From positions 372,001-436,000 of the forward strand of contig CAVPTI010000010.1 of NCBI GenBank assembly GCA_963708775.1: 64,000 nt of DNA. The letters run 5' to 3'. Made by a program: the position numbers and the translations under genes. How positions within the stretch are numbered: the stretch's first letter is position 1; each line of letters opens with the position of its first letter. This DNA is from JAGVSR01 sp963708775 (lineage in GTDB: Bacteria > Pseudomonadota > Alphaproteobacteria > Rhizobiales > Hyphomicrobiaceae). Below are positions 1-9,503 of this stretch, one piece after another. The notes under the pieces were generated by a model that saw nothing but the letters and a program-made list of their open reading frames with translations, made no database searches and was not told the origin of the DNA.

Positions 1-2170
1 GCTGGCCACGCAGCGCGATCTTTCGCTTGCTTACTCGCCCGGGGTTGCCGTGCCCGTCGAAGCAATCGCTGAGAACCCGGCTTTAGCCTACGACTACACG
101 AACAAGGGCAACCTCGTTGCCGTGGTCTCCAACGGTACGGCGATCCTGGGCCTTGGTAACCTCGGAGCGCTGGCATCTAAGCCTGTGATGGAAGGCAAAG
201 GTGCGCTGTTCAAGCGCTTTGCTGATATCGACGCCATGGACCTCCTCGTCTCAACCGAGGACGTGGACGCATTCATCAACTGCGTGCGCTATCTCGGCCC
301 TTCATTTGGCGGCATCAACCTTGAAGACATCAAGGCTCCGGACTGCTTCATCATCGAAGAGAAGCTGAAGGAACTGCTCGATATCCCGGTATTCCACGAT
401 GACCAGCATGGCACGGCCATCATCGCCGCCGCTGGCCTCTTGAACGCGCTCGAGTTGACGGGCCGCTCGATCGAGAACTTCAAGCTTGTCGTCAACGGCG
501 CAGGTGCCGCTGGCATCGCCTGCCTTGAGCTCCTGGGCTCGCTCGGCATGCCACGCAAGAACGTCATTTTCTGCGACACGAAAGGCGTCATCTACCAAGG
601 CCGCAAGGAAGGCATGAATCAGTGGAAGTCGGCTTATGCGGCCAAGACAAAGGCGCGAACGCTGGCAGAAGCTCTGGATGGCGCGGATGCCTTCTTTGGC
701 CTCTCTGCCAAGGGTGCCGTGACCGCGGAGATGGTCCGATCGATGGCGCCGAAGCCGATCATTTTCGCGATGGCAAATCCCGATCCTGAGATCACGCCGG
801 AAGAAGTCGCAGCCGTTCGATCCGATGCGATCATGGCCACGGGCCGATCGGACTATCCCAATCAGGTAAACAACGTTCTCGGCTTTCCCTTCATCTTCCG
901 AGGCGCGCTTGATGTGCAGGCAAGCACGATCAACGACGCCATGAAGATCGCAGCGACGAAGGCATTGGCCGAACTCGCGCGCCAGGAAGTCCCCGACCAA
1001 GTCGCCGCCGCGTTCCACGGCCGCCGCCCGACATTCGGTCCGGAATACATCATTCCCGCACCGTTTGACCCGCGCCTCATCAGCCACGTGCCGCCTGCTG
1101 TTGCAAAGGCTGCCATGGAATCGGGCGTCGCCCGCCGTCCGATCGTGGATATGGAAGCCTACGTCGCGCGCCTGAAGGGCCGTCTCGATCCCGTGACCGG
1201 TTGGCTACAGGCAACCTTTGACACCGTCCGCCAGGAACCCAAGCGCGTCGTCTTCGCCGAGGGCGAGGACCCCGCTGTGATCCGCGCCGCAAACACCTAC
1301 TTGTCGCAAGGCTTCGGTCAGCCGATCCTCGTTGGCAGTAAAGACGTCATCAAGAAGCGCTTCGCAGAACTCGGCATCCCGTTGCGCGCCGAATTCGAAA
1401 TCATTGATACGAATCTCTCCGCACATGCTGATGAATTTGCCGAATTTCTCTATCAACGCCTCCAGCGCCGCGGCCACTTGAAGCGCGATTGCGAGCGTAT
1501 TGTGCGCAATGAGCGCAACGTCTTCGCTGCCCTCATGGTCGTGCACGGTTACGCTGATGCGATGGTATCCGGCGTGACGCGCAACTGGACGAGCGTATTC
1601 CAGGATGTACGCCGCGTGATGGATGCCAAGCCCGGCCGCAACATCATCGGCGTTTCACTCGCGCTCTGCCGGGGCCGAGCGGTGCTGATCGCCGACACCA
1701 GCGTCCACGATATGCCGACACCCGAGCAGCTTGCCAACATTGCCGTGGAAGCGGCAAAAGCCGCCCGCAATTTTGGTCTCGAACCGCGCGTCGCCATGCT
1801 CGCCTATTCGACATTTCGGACAGCCGCGCGGTGAACGCTCCGATGTGGTCCGCCAAGCCGTCGCCATTTTGGACGAGCGTCAGGTCGATTTCGAATACGA
1901 CGGCGACATGGCCGCTGACGTCGCGCTCAATGCCGATCTGATGAAGCTCTATCCGTTCTGCCGTCTCACCGACACGGCGAACGTGCTGATCATGCCGGCC
2001 TTCCATGCGGCATCGATCGCCACCAAAATTTGAAGGAACTCGGCGGCGCCACCGTGATTGGGCCGCTACTCGTCGGCCTCGAACACTCGGTGCAGATCTG
2101 CACGCTCGGCGCGCAGGACACAGACATCATGAACATCGCTGCACTGGCGGCCTACGATCTGACATCGTAG
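1..2170 (+). CDS. maeB: NADP-dependent malic enzyme with C-terminal phosphotransacetylase-like domain (5' partial, two frame breaks)
   Basis: This enzyme converts malate to pyruvate and CO2 with NADP+. The order is malic N-terminal domain, Rossmann NAD-binding domain (about nt 380-1090, with VVNGAGAAGIACLEL), then a PTA-like domain that is typically non-acetyltransferring and regulatory in the MaeB family. The frame is open from base 2, so roughly the first 25 residues lie outside the window. The frame breaks twice. An extra T in the TTT run at 1814-1816 turns the expected TFGQPRGE into a premature stop at 1834. A missing T at 2029-2031 creates a second stop at 2033. Reading across both restores the family C-terminus to the TAG at 2168-2170. 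The breaks are probably sequencing indels. The gene is convergent with the next one, whose stop is 4 bases away. Confidence 0.93.
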
Positions 2171-2174
2171 ACAT

Positions 2175-3185
2175 TTACATCTCCACGCAAATCTTCCCGA
2201 AATGGGTGGCGCTCTCTTCGTGTCGGAAGGCATCCGCCAGCTCTGCAAGCGGGAACGTCCGATCGATGACCGGTCGCAGACCAGGGTTCGCGTCGAGCGC
2301 GCGGATCATATCCTGCTGATGGCGCCGGCTGCCGACGATGATGCCTTGCAGCTTGATCTGCTTGGCCATCATCATCAACGTCGGGACGTTGCCGGCGATG
2401 CCCGTGAGTATCCCGATCAGCGCGACGTGACCGCCGACCCGTGCTGCCGTAATCGATTGCGGCAGCGTTCCTGGACCGCCAATTTCGAGCACGTGATCGA
2501 CGCCGCGCCCGCCCGTCCACTGCTGCACGGCGTCGCCCCAGCGTGTCTCCGTTTTGTAGTTGATCGTGTGATCAGCGCCGAGCGACTTGGCTTTCTCCAG
2601 TTTGGCATCCGACGACGATGTGACGATCGCCGTCGCACCCATCATCTTGGCGAACTGCAGCGCGAACACCGCCACTCCACCTGTGCCGAGGATCAGAACG
2701 CTGTCGCCAGCCTTGATTTCACCCTCCACAACGAGCGCACGCCACGCTGTGAGTGCCGCACAAGGCAGCGTCGCCGCCTCCACATGCGACCAGCCCTTCG
2801 GCGCATGCGTGAACCAGTGCGCAGGCGTGACGACGGCCTCGCGCGAGTATCCGTCGAGGCCGTCGCCTGGAACGTGGCTGAAGTTCCCGTGCGGAGGAAT
2901 GCCGTCCTGCCAGTAGGGAAAGAAAACCGAGACGACGTGATCGCCGACGGCGAACTCCGTCACGTCTGGGCCTGCGGCCTCCACGACGCCGGCCCCATCC
3001 GACATCAGGATGCGGCCGTCAGCAGTTGGAATGGCACCGTTGGCCACCGCATAGTCATGATAGTTGAGCGAATTCGCATGCAGTCGGACGCGGATCTGCT
3101 GACGTCCTGGCTCGCCGGGATCAGCACGCTCCACCAACTCCAGCAAGTCGATCTTCGAAGGCTTGCGGGCGATGACGGCTCTCAT
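2175..3185 (-). CDS. Zinc-independent MDR-family alcohol dehydrogenase / quinone oxidoreductase
   Basis: This is a medium-chain dehydrogenase/reductase of 336 residues. The N-terminal GroES-like domain is followed by a Rossmann fold with the nucleotide motif GTGGVA at residues 167-172. The structural-zinc cysteine cluster of classical alcohol dehydrogenases is missing, which points to the NADPH:quinone oxidoreductase or acrylyl-type branch. The ATG at 3185 (MRAVIARKPS) was chosen because an upstream in-frame codon at 3272 would add 29 Arg-rich residues unlike any MDR protein. It lies 14 bases downstream of the cupin gene on the same strand, so the two are probably co-transcribed. The substrate cannot be told from the sequence. 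Confidence 0.88.
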   Translation of the reverse strand: MRAVIARKPSKIDLLELVERADPGEPGRQQIRVRLHANSLNYHDYAVANGAIPTADGRILMSDGAGVVEAAGPDVTEFAVGDHVVSVFFPYWQDGIPPHGNFSHVPGDGLDGYSREAVVTPAHWFTHAPKGWSHVEAATLPCAALTAWRALVVEGEIKAGDSVLILGTGGVAVFALQFAKMMGATAIVTSSSDAKLEKAKSLGADHTINYKTETRWGDAVQQWTGGRGVDHVLEIGGPGTLPQSITAARVGGHVALIGILTGIAGNVPTLMMMAKQIKLQGIIVGSRRHQQDMIRALDANPGLRPVIDRTFPLAELADAFRHEESATHFGKICVEM

Positions 3186-3199
3186 GCGGTTTTCGATCC

Positions 3200-3574
3200 C
3201 TATTCGTAATAGGCGTAATGTTTGCGCACGGTCTCGATGACCTCCCAAGTGCCGGTGAAGCCGGCGGGACATACGAACCCGTCGCCTGCGCGGTACGTAG
3301 CCGTCTGCCCGTCATCGCCTGTGACGACGAGCACGCCAGAGAGGATCTGGCAGAACTCGCTCTCGGTAAAGACGCAGCGCCATTTTCCGGGTTTCAATTC
3401 CCAGATGCCCGAATGGAAGCGCCCGTCCCCGCTTGTGAAGAGGTTCCACGCCGTCTGGACAGGATCGCCTGAAACAATGCGATCGGCCGGCGGCCGGTAA
3501 GTCTCCCCGCTTGGTAGGGGAGCACGGAATGATACGAGGAGGGGAAGAGTGGTGGCGGGGCTGGCTGCAGTCAT
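3200..3574 (-). CDS. Small cupin-domain protein (DUF861-like)
   Basis: This 124-residue protein has a single beta-barrel cupin pattern of the (S)-ureidoglycine-aminohydrolase-like (DUF861) type. The sequence includes a FHSGIWELKPGKWRC stretch and the GDGFVCPAGFTGTWEV turn typical of that group. Family members are often sugar- or amine-binding proteins or small isomerases, and the exact role is unknown. It is followed 14 bases later by the MDR oxidoreductase on the same strand, so a two-gene operon is likely. Confidence 0.75.
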   Translation of the reverse strand: MTAASPATTLPLLVSFRAPLPSGETYRPPADRIVSGDPVQTAWNLFTSGDGRFHSGIWELKPGKWRCVFTESEFCQILSGVLVVTGDDGQTATYRAGDGFVCPAGFTGTWEVIETVRKHYAYYE

Positions 3575-3699
3575 GTGCTTTCGCGATCTCTCTCTCAGGA
3601 AGATATCGCAGTCAGGATAGTCGCGCGAAGCCGCCGCGGCAACTGCAAGTCAGCAGCATTCAGAAAGCACCGCGGGCCGCGGGAGCGCGAGATCCGCCG

Positions 3700-4695
3700 T
3701 CAGTCGCCAACCGCGATGCGGCTCTTGACTTCGCTCGGCGCGCCGAAGTGCTCGAAGTAGCGCGGATCGATCTTCTCGACCGGAAGAATGACCAGAACGT
3801 CGGTGGTGCCGAATTGCCGGTCGATCACCGCGCCGTCGCCGACGAAGGCGCCGAGCCGCAGATAGCCCTTGATGAGCGGCGGCATGGCCTTGAGCGCCTG
3901 CTTGAGGTCGATCTTGTCCTTCGCGATGAGATCCATTTTCTGATGCAGAGGCGCATGCGCGGCGCAGCGCCAATCCGCCGGCGCCATGGCATAATGATGA
4001 AGGTATGAAAGAGCCATGGCATGTGCAGCAGGATTGGTGCCCTCAAAGCTGGCACAGCCGATCATCACGTCCACCTTGTGCTCACGCACATAGGTCCACA
4101 GCCCATGCCACAAAAGTTCCACCGACCGCTTCGATCGGTATGGCTTCAACACGCACGAACGGCCCAACTCCATGAACCGATAGCGGGGCGACTTCGACCG
4201 CACGAGCGGCGCAATATCGTATTCCGCCTGCGAGTAAAATCCGAGCGTTCGTTCAGCAATGTCCTGCCGTAGGAGGCGGTAGGTTCCGACAACACGCGGC
4301 CTGCGCCGGTGGGCCCAGCGTTCCCGTCCGTGCGGTTCCGGCGACGTGTCGACGACTAGAAGGTGATCACAGACGGCGTCGTAGGCATCCTGATCGAGCC
4401 GGCGCATTGATGCGACCGGATTGGGCTTTGCCGACATTTCTTCGTAGAAAACTTCATAGCGCAGCCGCTGCGCTTGCAGAATGTCGGCCCGGTTGCCCGC
4501 CATCCGCACTTCTAGGTCGCCGATCGCGCCGTAAACCTTTGGCTGCGGGACCCGAACGAACGAAAGTGCCTTGGCCCGCGCGCGCTCATTCAAGGTGAGC
4601 AATTCCAGTGCGCGGTTCGCAAGGAGGCCGGATGGGGGAGCGCTCAATTTGGCGATGCGCTTCAATCGACCCGTCAGGCCTTGGCCTTGCTTCAT
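3700..4695 (-). CDS. olsB: GNAT-type N-acyltransferase of the OlsB (ornithine lipid) family
   Basis: This 331-residue protein belongs to the hemolysin-like/OlsB acyltransferase family. That family transfers a 3-hydroxyacyl chain from acyl-carrier protein to ornithine, giving lyso-ornithine lipid in the inner membrane. Family signatures are the QRLRYEVFYEEM segment at residues 76-87 and FMELGRSCV at 174-182. The C-terminal half has the usual MPPLIKGYLRLGA stretch. It is monocistronic, with 130 bases before the kinase gene upstream of it. No olsA partner is adjacent, although the OlsA-like PlsC at 36.6 kb could act with it. The family call is firm, but the ornithine substrate is inferred. Confidence 0.82.
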   Translation of the reverse strand: MKQGQGLTGRLKRIAKLSAPPSGLLANRALELLTLNERARAKALSFVRVPQPKVYGAIGDLEVRMAGNRADILQAQRLRYEVFYEEMSAKPNPVASMRRLDQDAYDAVCDHLLVVDTSPEPHGRERWAHRRRPRVVGTYRLLRQDIAERTLGFYSQAEYDIAPLVRSKSPRYRFMELGRSCVLKPYRSKRSVELLWHGLWTYVREHKVDVMIGCASFEGTNPAAHAMALSYLHHYAMAPADWRCAAHAPLHQKMDLIAKDKIDLKQALKAMPPLIKGYLRLGAFVGDGAVIDRQFGTTDVLVILPVEKIDPRYFEHFGAPSEVKSRIAVGD

Positions 4696-4825
4696 CTGGT
4701 CTGCTCCGGCGCCGTTTTGCGAAGCGCAATCTCATGCGACCCTGCGGCCGCTGCGGCAGCATATGACACAATTCCGAGACGATTTTGCGACAAGCAACTG
4801 CGTCGCAGCCGATGAAGTTGATTGT

Positions 4826-6583
4826 TCAGGCCGCCGGTTTTTCCCGACGCGCCCTCGGTAGCCATCGAGCTAGAACCGAAGTCAAAGCGCACCTATCGAA
4901 GGGTTTGGCCAGGTAGTCGTCCAACCCGGCAGCAAGATAGCGCTGGCGGTCCTCCGGAAAAGCATTGGCCGTGACAGCGATAATGGGAAGCGCCGGCTGT
5001 ACGTCCTTGCTGGATGCGGCAAACAACCGGCGAATGGCCCGTGTTGCCTCGATCCCATCAAGCCGCGGCATATAGATATCCATGAGCACGAGATCATAAG
5101 GCGGGTCTTGACCAGCAATGGTCCTCGCAACGGCCGCAATCGCTTCGTCGCCCGTATGCACGCGGACCACGTGGCAACCTTCGCGCTCGAGCAGTCGCGT
5201 CGCAAGTAGCGCGTTGACAGCGTTATCCTCGGCAAGCAGCACGGTCGCAATCACCCGCGGATCCGCTTCGAACGTCCGGGAGCCAGGCGAAGCCCGCGCC
5301 GCCGCCTCGTACAAGACCGCAGCCGATGCGTCCGCACGCTCGAGGATCAGTTCAGCGGTGAACACTGATCCGCGCCCTGGCTCCGATACGACGGTGATGT
5401 CACCACGCATCGCATGAGCGATCCGTCGCGCTATGGCGAGCCCAAGACCCGACCCCCCATCCTGCCGCCACACCGCAGCCTCCGCCTGCTCGAACTCGGC
5501 AAACACCGCCGCTGCTTCGGCCTCGCTGAGGCCAATTCCCGTATCTTCGACTGCGACCGCCAGGCGAACCTCTCCCGTTGCAGGCTCATCGTTGCGCGCC
5601 GAGACTGTGACAAGCACGGACCCGGCATCGGTGAATTTGACAGCGTTTGAGAGCAGATTGAGCACGATCTGGCGCACACGGGGCTCATCGCCAGAAAGCA
5701 AAGGCGGCGGATCGCCCGCAATGGCAAAAGAGACTGTAAGTCCCTTATTCACGGCCTTTGGCTCAAGCAGCGCCACACAGTTCTCGACCGTCTCGGAAAT
5801 CTTGAACGGCACTTTGACCAGCGCGAGCTTGCCAGCTTCGATGCGTGAGAAATCGAGAATCTCATCGATGAGCGACATCAACGCTCGGGCCGACTGCGAA
5901 ATAGCCTGCGCGTAACTCGCTTGATCGTGCGCGAGGTCCCCATCGAGCAACAGATCGGACATGCCGATAATGCCGTTCATCGGTGTTCGAATTTCATGGC
6001 TCATGTTTGCCAGGAAGCGTGACTTCGCACGGTTGGCATCGAGCGCCGCGTCGCGCGTTTGGCGCAATTCCTCGGCATCTCGGCGATCTTGTGTAATATC
6101 GCGGCCAATGCGCTGCGTCTCGCAGCCGTCAGCCGAACCGCATGCTGTTTCCTCCCACGCAATCCAGCGCGGCCCCGCAACCGTCTCAATGTATTCGACG
6201 ATGTGCGACGGATGGCTCTCAATTGCGAGCACGTGCGGCTCGTGCCGTCGTCCAGCCAACTCGTCCTCTCGCAAGCCAAATGCCCGCAAATAAGCACGAT
6301 TGGCGAACAAAACCTGGCCGTCGGCATTGCGACGCACGATCAAACCCGCCTGTGCATCGAGCAGATCGCGATAGCGGCGCGCGCTGTCGGCGATCTGCCA
6401 GTGCAGATCATGCAGCTGCTCCAACTTATCGTCAGGAGATAGGCGCTCGTCCGTTGTCTCGCTGCGAAACGAAAGTCGTTCCGATACTCGGCGCACAGTT
6501 GCCACCAGTCCGCCGATCAATGGGCGCGTTGAGACTGCGCGACGATCTTCGCCTCGATCCGAGTTATGGCCGCTTTCACTCAC
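4826..6583 (-). CDS. Hybrid sensor histidine kinase (PAS-HisKA-HATPase-REC)
   Basis: This 585-residue protein has no transmembrane segment. It has a short basic N-terminus, a PAS-like sensor (about 65-165, ending in GRDITQDR), a HisKA dimerisation domain with SHEIRTP (phospho-acceptor His196), and a HATPase_c domain with the N-box NLLSNAVKFTD (309-319). The G-boxes DTGIGL and GSGLGLAIARR follow. The C-terminal receiver domain (about 447-575) has Asp502 in LVLMDIYMP and Lys560 as conserved switch residues. It is probably a cytoplasmic hybrid kinase passing phosphate through an unlinked Hpt protein. No response regulator or Hpt gene is nearby. The signal is unknown. Confidence 0.92.
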   Translation of the reverse strand: MSESGHNSDRGEDRRAVSTRPLIGGLVATVRRVSERLSFRSETTDERLSPDDKLEQLHDLHWQIADSARRYRDLLDAQAGLIVRRNADGQVLFANRAYLRAFGLREDELAGRRHEPHVLAIESHPSHIVEYIETVAGPRWIAWEETACGSADGCETQRIGRDITQDRRDAEELRQTRDAALDANRAKSRFLANMSHEIRTPMNGIIGMSDLLLDGDLAHDQASYAQAISQSARALMSLIDEILDFSRIEAGKLALVKVPFKISETVENCVALLEPKAVNKGLTVSFAIAGDPPPLLSGDEPRVRQIVLNLLSNAVKFTDAGSVLVTVSARNDEPATGEVRLAVAVEDTGIGLSEAEAAAVFAEFEQAEAAVWRQDGGSGLGLAIARRIAHAMRGDITVVSEPGRGSVFTAELILERADASAAVLYEAAARASPGSRTFEADPRVIATVLLAEDNAVNALLATRLLEREGCHVVRVHTGDEAIAAVARTIAGQDPPYDLVLMDIYMPRLDGIEATRAIRRLFAASSKDVQPALPIIAVTANAFPEDRQRYLAAGLDDYLAKPFDRCALTSVLARWLPRARREKPAA

Positions 6584-6714
6584 GCTGCTACACCTTTTCG
6601 GGCGCGCACGTCAGATTTCGCGCACCGGCTCGCAGCTAAGCGGCGCTCGCTTTAACAAAAACTGAAGCAACAGAGTTAATGCGGAATAACGTAAAACTTT
6701 AGGGTCCGCAGTGC

Positions 6715-6945
6715 TCAGAGCTTGTCGATTTCTTCGTCGGTGAGATGTCGCGCGGCTTCCGCCGTCATCAAAGGAACGCCGTTACGGATCGGATACGCAA
6801 GTGCGGCTTTAGGGCTGAGCAGTTCTTGCTTCTCCGCGTTGTACACGAGCACGGCTTTGGTAAGCGGACACACCAGCACTTCCAACAGCCTCGGATCGAG
6901 ACATGGTCCGGCCGAGGGATGACGCGAACTCTCGTTGCCACTCAT
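6715..6945 (-). CDS. Trm112-family protein (UPF0434/YcaR-like)
   Basis: This 76-residue Trm112p-like protein has the characteristic LLEVLVCPLTKAVL and LAYPIRNGVPLM motifs. In eukaryotes and archaea Trm112 activates methyltransferases; the bacterial role is poorly defined. Only one cysteine is present at the CP motif, as is common in UPF0434. Its ATG overlaps the stop of the Lon-domain gene (ATGA at 6942-6945), which is strong evidence of translational coupling. Confidence 0.88.
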   Translation of the reverse strand: MSGNESSRHPSAGPCLDPRLLEVLVCPLTKAVLVYNAEKQELLSPKAALAYPIRNGVPLMTAEAARHLTDEEIDKL

Positions 6946-7628
6946 TGAATGGTCCCGCCAGATCCGCCGTTGGCCGCGATTTCCATCTCCGCAAGTGCAA
7001 CGAGGACTTCCGCCCGCGTCCGCAAATCACGCGCTTCCAAAAGCGCCTGCTTTTCCTCCGTGCCGTAGGGAGCCATGATCGACAGCGCGTTCACGAGGCT
7101 TTCGCTCGACGCGCGTTCGATCGACGTCCAGTCTGCCTCGAGCCGGTTCTGTTCAAGGTAGGATTTGAGAACGCGCAGCAGCCCCGCACGATCGACATCG
7201 TTTTCGCCAAGCCCCTGCGTCAAGTCCTGCACGAAGCGGTCGTACGTGACGCTGGCAATGCGATAAGCTGTTGGAGCCTCCGCCTCTCCAACGACCTCGT
7301 ACCGGCAAATTCCGGTCAATGTAATCGCAAGTCGTCCGTCGTCGAGTTCTTGATAGCTCGTCACACGTCCGGCACAACCGACGGACCGCAGCGGCGACGA
7401 TTTACTTTGCGGACTTTCAAATTCGAGCCCGCTTCCCGTTCGTGCCGGCTGAATGATGCCGATCAGTCGTGATCCGGCGAGCGTGTCGTGCAGCATCGCG
7501 AGATAACGCGGTTCAAAGATATTGAGTGGCAGTGTCGCGCGCGGTAGAAGGATGGCTCCGCGCAGCGGAAACACCGGCAGCCGCGGCGGCAGATCCTGCG
7601 GTCTCTGATACTGATCAGTCCAGCCCAA
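6942..7628 (-). CDS. Lon N-terminal (LAN/PUA-like) substrate-binding-domain protein
   Basis: This 228-residue stand-alone protein has a Lon protease substrate-binding domain but no AAA or protease domain. The N-terminal LPVFPLRGAILLP followed by LPLNIFEPRY is the family signature. It lies in an operon of three: 25 bases after the thioredoxin/TPR gene and overlapping the Trm112-family gene by 4 bases. This triplet recurs in Alphaproteobacteria to my knowledge. With a CnoX-like chaperone and a Lon-type recognition domain, a protein quality-control role is plausible but inferred. Confidence 0.88.
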   Translation of the reverse strand: MGWTDQYQRPQDLPPRLPVFPLRGAILLPRATLPLNIFEPRYLAMLHDTLAGSRLIGIIQPARTGSGLEFESPQSKSSPLRSVGCAGRVTSYQELDDGRLAITLTGICRYEVVGEAEAPTAYRIASVTYDRFVQDLTQGLGENDVDRAGLLRVLKSYLEQNRLEADWTSIERASSESLVNALSIMAPYGTEEKQALLEARDLRTRAEVLVALAEMEIAANGGSGGTIQ

Positions 7629-7653
7629 TGGGCGTCCTTTCTATGTGCAAGCC

Positions 7654-8571
7654 TCAGGCGAACAGGATGGAAGAAAGCCGCTTGCGACCTTCGACCGTGA
7701 ATTCGTCTTTGGGCCCCCAAACCTCGAATAACTGCACGAGTTGCTTACGCGCAGCCTGATCGTTCCAATTCCGGTCGCGCCGTACGATCGTCAGCAGGTG
7801 CTCCAGCGCTTCGCCGTTGTTACCGGTCGCCGCCAGAGCAACGGCCAAATCATAACGAGCCTGATGATCCGCAGGATCTCTCGCAATCCGCTCTTCAAGC
7901 GCCGCCGTTTCACTCGCGCCCGCCGCCTTGGCGGCAAGGTCCAATGCCGCCTTCACGGCTTGCACTGATGGCGTGCTCTCTTTGTCCGGGGGGACCAGCG
8001 ACAGCATTTGCTGCGCACGTTCGGTATCGCCCGACTTGAGATAGCAGCGTGCGACGCCCGCAAGCGCCTCTACGTTCGTCTGGTCTTCCTGCAGGACAGC
8101 CGCATAAGCCTCAGCCGCCCCTTGCAGATCCCCGGCGTCGAAGGCTTCCGCAGCGGCAGCCAGGATATCCTCGAGTGTTGGCCCGGCGTCCGCCACAGCG
8201 CCTGGATCATCGCCAATGAGCCGGTCGATGAACTGGCGCAGCATGCTCTCGGGCTGCACGCCGACGAAGCCATCGAGCGGCCGCCCGTCGCGAAACGCAT
8301 AGACCGTCGGCAGCGACTGCACGCGCAGCTGCGCCGCGATCGAGGGATGTGCATCCGTATCGAGCTTCACGAGCCGCACCTTGCCGCCGTAGCTCTTAAC
8401 GACCTTCTCAAGCATTGGAGCGAGCTGCTTGCACGGCCCACACCAGTTCGCCCAGAAATCAACGAGCACGAGCGACGTCCGCGACGCCTCGATGACGTCC
8501 TTCATGAAATTCGCCGTCGTCGTATCCTTGACGATGTCCCCGGCCGCGGGTGTCGCCGAACCGATATCCAT
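7654..8571 (-). CDS. Thioredoxin domain-TPR protein (CnoX/YbbN-like)
   Basis: The first third is a thioredoxin fold with an intact WCGPCK active site (Cys44, Cys47). The rest is helical TPR-like repeats with LAGVARCYLKSGDTERA and LAVALAATGNNGEALEHLL. This matches the co-chaperone/holdase CnoX (YbbN) architecture; the E. coli protein lacks the second Cys, whereas this one keeps CxxC. The ATG at 8571 (MDIGSATPAAG) is preceded by an AAGGAG ribosome-binding site, so this start is preferred over an in-frame codon 57 bases upstream. The product is 305 residues. It heads the operon with the Lon-domain and Trm112-family genes. Confidence 0.9.
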   Translation of the reverse strand: MDIGSATPAAGDIVKDTTTANFMKDVIEASRTSLVLVDFWANWCGPCKQLAPMLEKVVKSYGGKVRLVKLDTDAHPSIAAQLRVQSLPTVYAFRDGRPLDGFVGVQPESMLRQFIDRLIGDDPGAVADAGPTLEDILAAAAEAFDAGDLQGAAEAYAAVLQEDQTNVEALAGVARCYLKSGDTERAQQMLSLVPPDKESTPSVQAVKAALDLAAKAAGASETAALEERIARDPADHQARYDLAVALAATGNNGEALEHLLTIVRRDRNWNDQAARKQLVQLFEVWGPKDEFTVEGRKRLSSILFA

Positions 8572-8690
8572 TCCGTCATCTCCTTGGGTGTCTGCCGCGG
8601 GCGGCGTCCTCCGCTCAGCCCGTCGCATCTCGAAAAAAACCTACCGCCTCTGATCAGATCGAGGCCATCTCCATGTCGATCGCTCGGGCG

Positions 8691-9191
8691 TCAGTCAACC
8701 GTGAGCGCCGCGATCTGGGGTGTGTGTCCCGTGGCGCGAATGAACCGCAAAAGGTCGTCCCGCGCAATGCTCGTCGTGGCGGAATTTTCCATCGGGTGCA
8801 GATTGATAGTGTCGAATTCCATCAAGTTCCGATCCAGCACCACCCGCACCTGCTGCCCCGCATCATTCATGACCGCAAACGCCGTCACCGAGCCGGGTTT
8901 TACGCCTATGGCCTGCTGCAGCAGGTCTGCCCGTCCGAAGCTCAGCCGTGCCGAACCGATAACCGCTGGTAACCGCTTCAAGTCCACGCGCGTCCGGTGA
9001 TGCGCAACGATGAGGAACAGCGCGCCCTTGGCATCCTTTAGAAACAGGTTCTTGGTGTGGCCGCCGGGGATCTTCTCATACAACTCGCCGCTTTCCTCAA
9101 CCGAGAACACGGGCGGATGATCGACCGTCGTGGTCTCAATGCCGAGTTCGGCGAGCCGTTCCATCAGGCGCTGGCGGAGGGGCAGGGTCAC
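8691..9191 (-). CDS. Prolyl-tRNA editing protein ProXp-ala (YbaK/EbsC family)
   Basis: This 166-residue free-standing trans-editing domain related to the ProRS INS domain deacylates Ala-tRNA(Pro). The sequence shows the family pattern VDHPPVFSVEES, then GGHTKNLFLKDAKG with the conserved Lys, then PGSVTAFAVMND. Alphaproteobacterial ProRS usually lacks a functional INS domain, so such a protein is expected. It is monocistronic. The upstream space toward the tRNA gene is about 190 bases. Confidence 0.9.
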   Translation of the reverse strand: MTLPLRQRLMERLAELGIETTTVDHPPVFSVEESGELYEKIPGGHTKNLFLKDAKGALFLIVAHHRTRVDLKRLPAVIGSARLSFGRADLLQQAIGVKPGSVTAFAVMNDAGQQVRVVLDRNLMEFDTINLHPMENSATTSIARDDLLRFIRATGHTPQIAALTVD

Positions 9192-9336
9192 GGATTGGCT
9201 CGAAAGGTGGACGTCATGAGTTCAGTTCCCGGAAGTAGGGCGCGGGAGCGGCTGCGGCAAGCCCGACGGTCCGATTGGTTTCCAGTTGACGGGTTGAAAG
9301 CGGCCTGTTATCCGCCTGCCTCCGGTGTCGGTCAGC

Positions 9337-9364
9337 TTGATCGAGCCACCGTTGCCGCTAGGAT
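9337..9364 (+). promoter_or_regulatory. Candidate sigma-70 promoter of tRNA-Gly
   Basis: A TTGATC -35 element (9337-9342) and a TAGGAT -10 element (9359-9364) are separated by 16 bases. They lie 19 bases upstream of the mature tRNA 5' end, the spacing expected for a tRNA promoter. This is a motif match only. Confidence 0.4.
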
Positions 9365-9383
9365 GCGGTATTCGAAATGGTAA

Positions 9384-9458
9384 GCGGGTGTAGCTCAGCG
9401 GTAGAGCATCACGTTGCCAACGTGAGGGTCGAGGGTTCGATCCCCTTCGCCCGCTCCA
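9384..9458 (+). tRNA. tRNA-Gly(GCC)
   Basis: A complete cloverleaf can be drawn. The acceptor GCGGGTG pairs with CGCCCGC (one G-T pair). The D-arm is GCTCAGCGGTAGAGC, the anticodon stem CACGT/ACGTG holds TTGCCAA with anticodon GCC, and the T-arm is GAGGGTTCGATCCCCTT. The discriminator is T and CCA is encoded at 9456-9458. No duplicated 3' end was seen nearby, so there is no sign of an integrated element. Confidence 0.97.
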
Positions 9459-9503
9459 TTCGAAGTGCTGAAAAGCAGAAAGTTGCGCCCAAACCGCCGC
9501 AGG

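Noticed and set aside
2202..3209. A 335-codon plus-strand frame opposite the MDR oxidoreductase
   Set aside because: The opposite strand encodes a full MDR protein with a Rossmann motif; this frame has no domain.
9384..9503. tRNA-Gly as an integration site for a mobile element
   Set aside because: No repeat of the tRNA 3' end, integrase or foreign gene was seen beside it.
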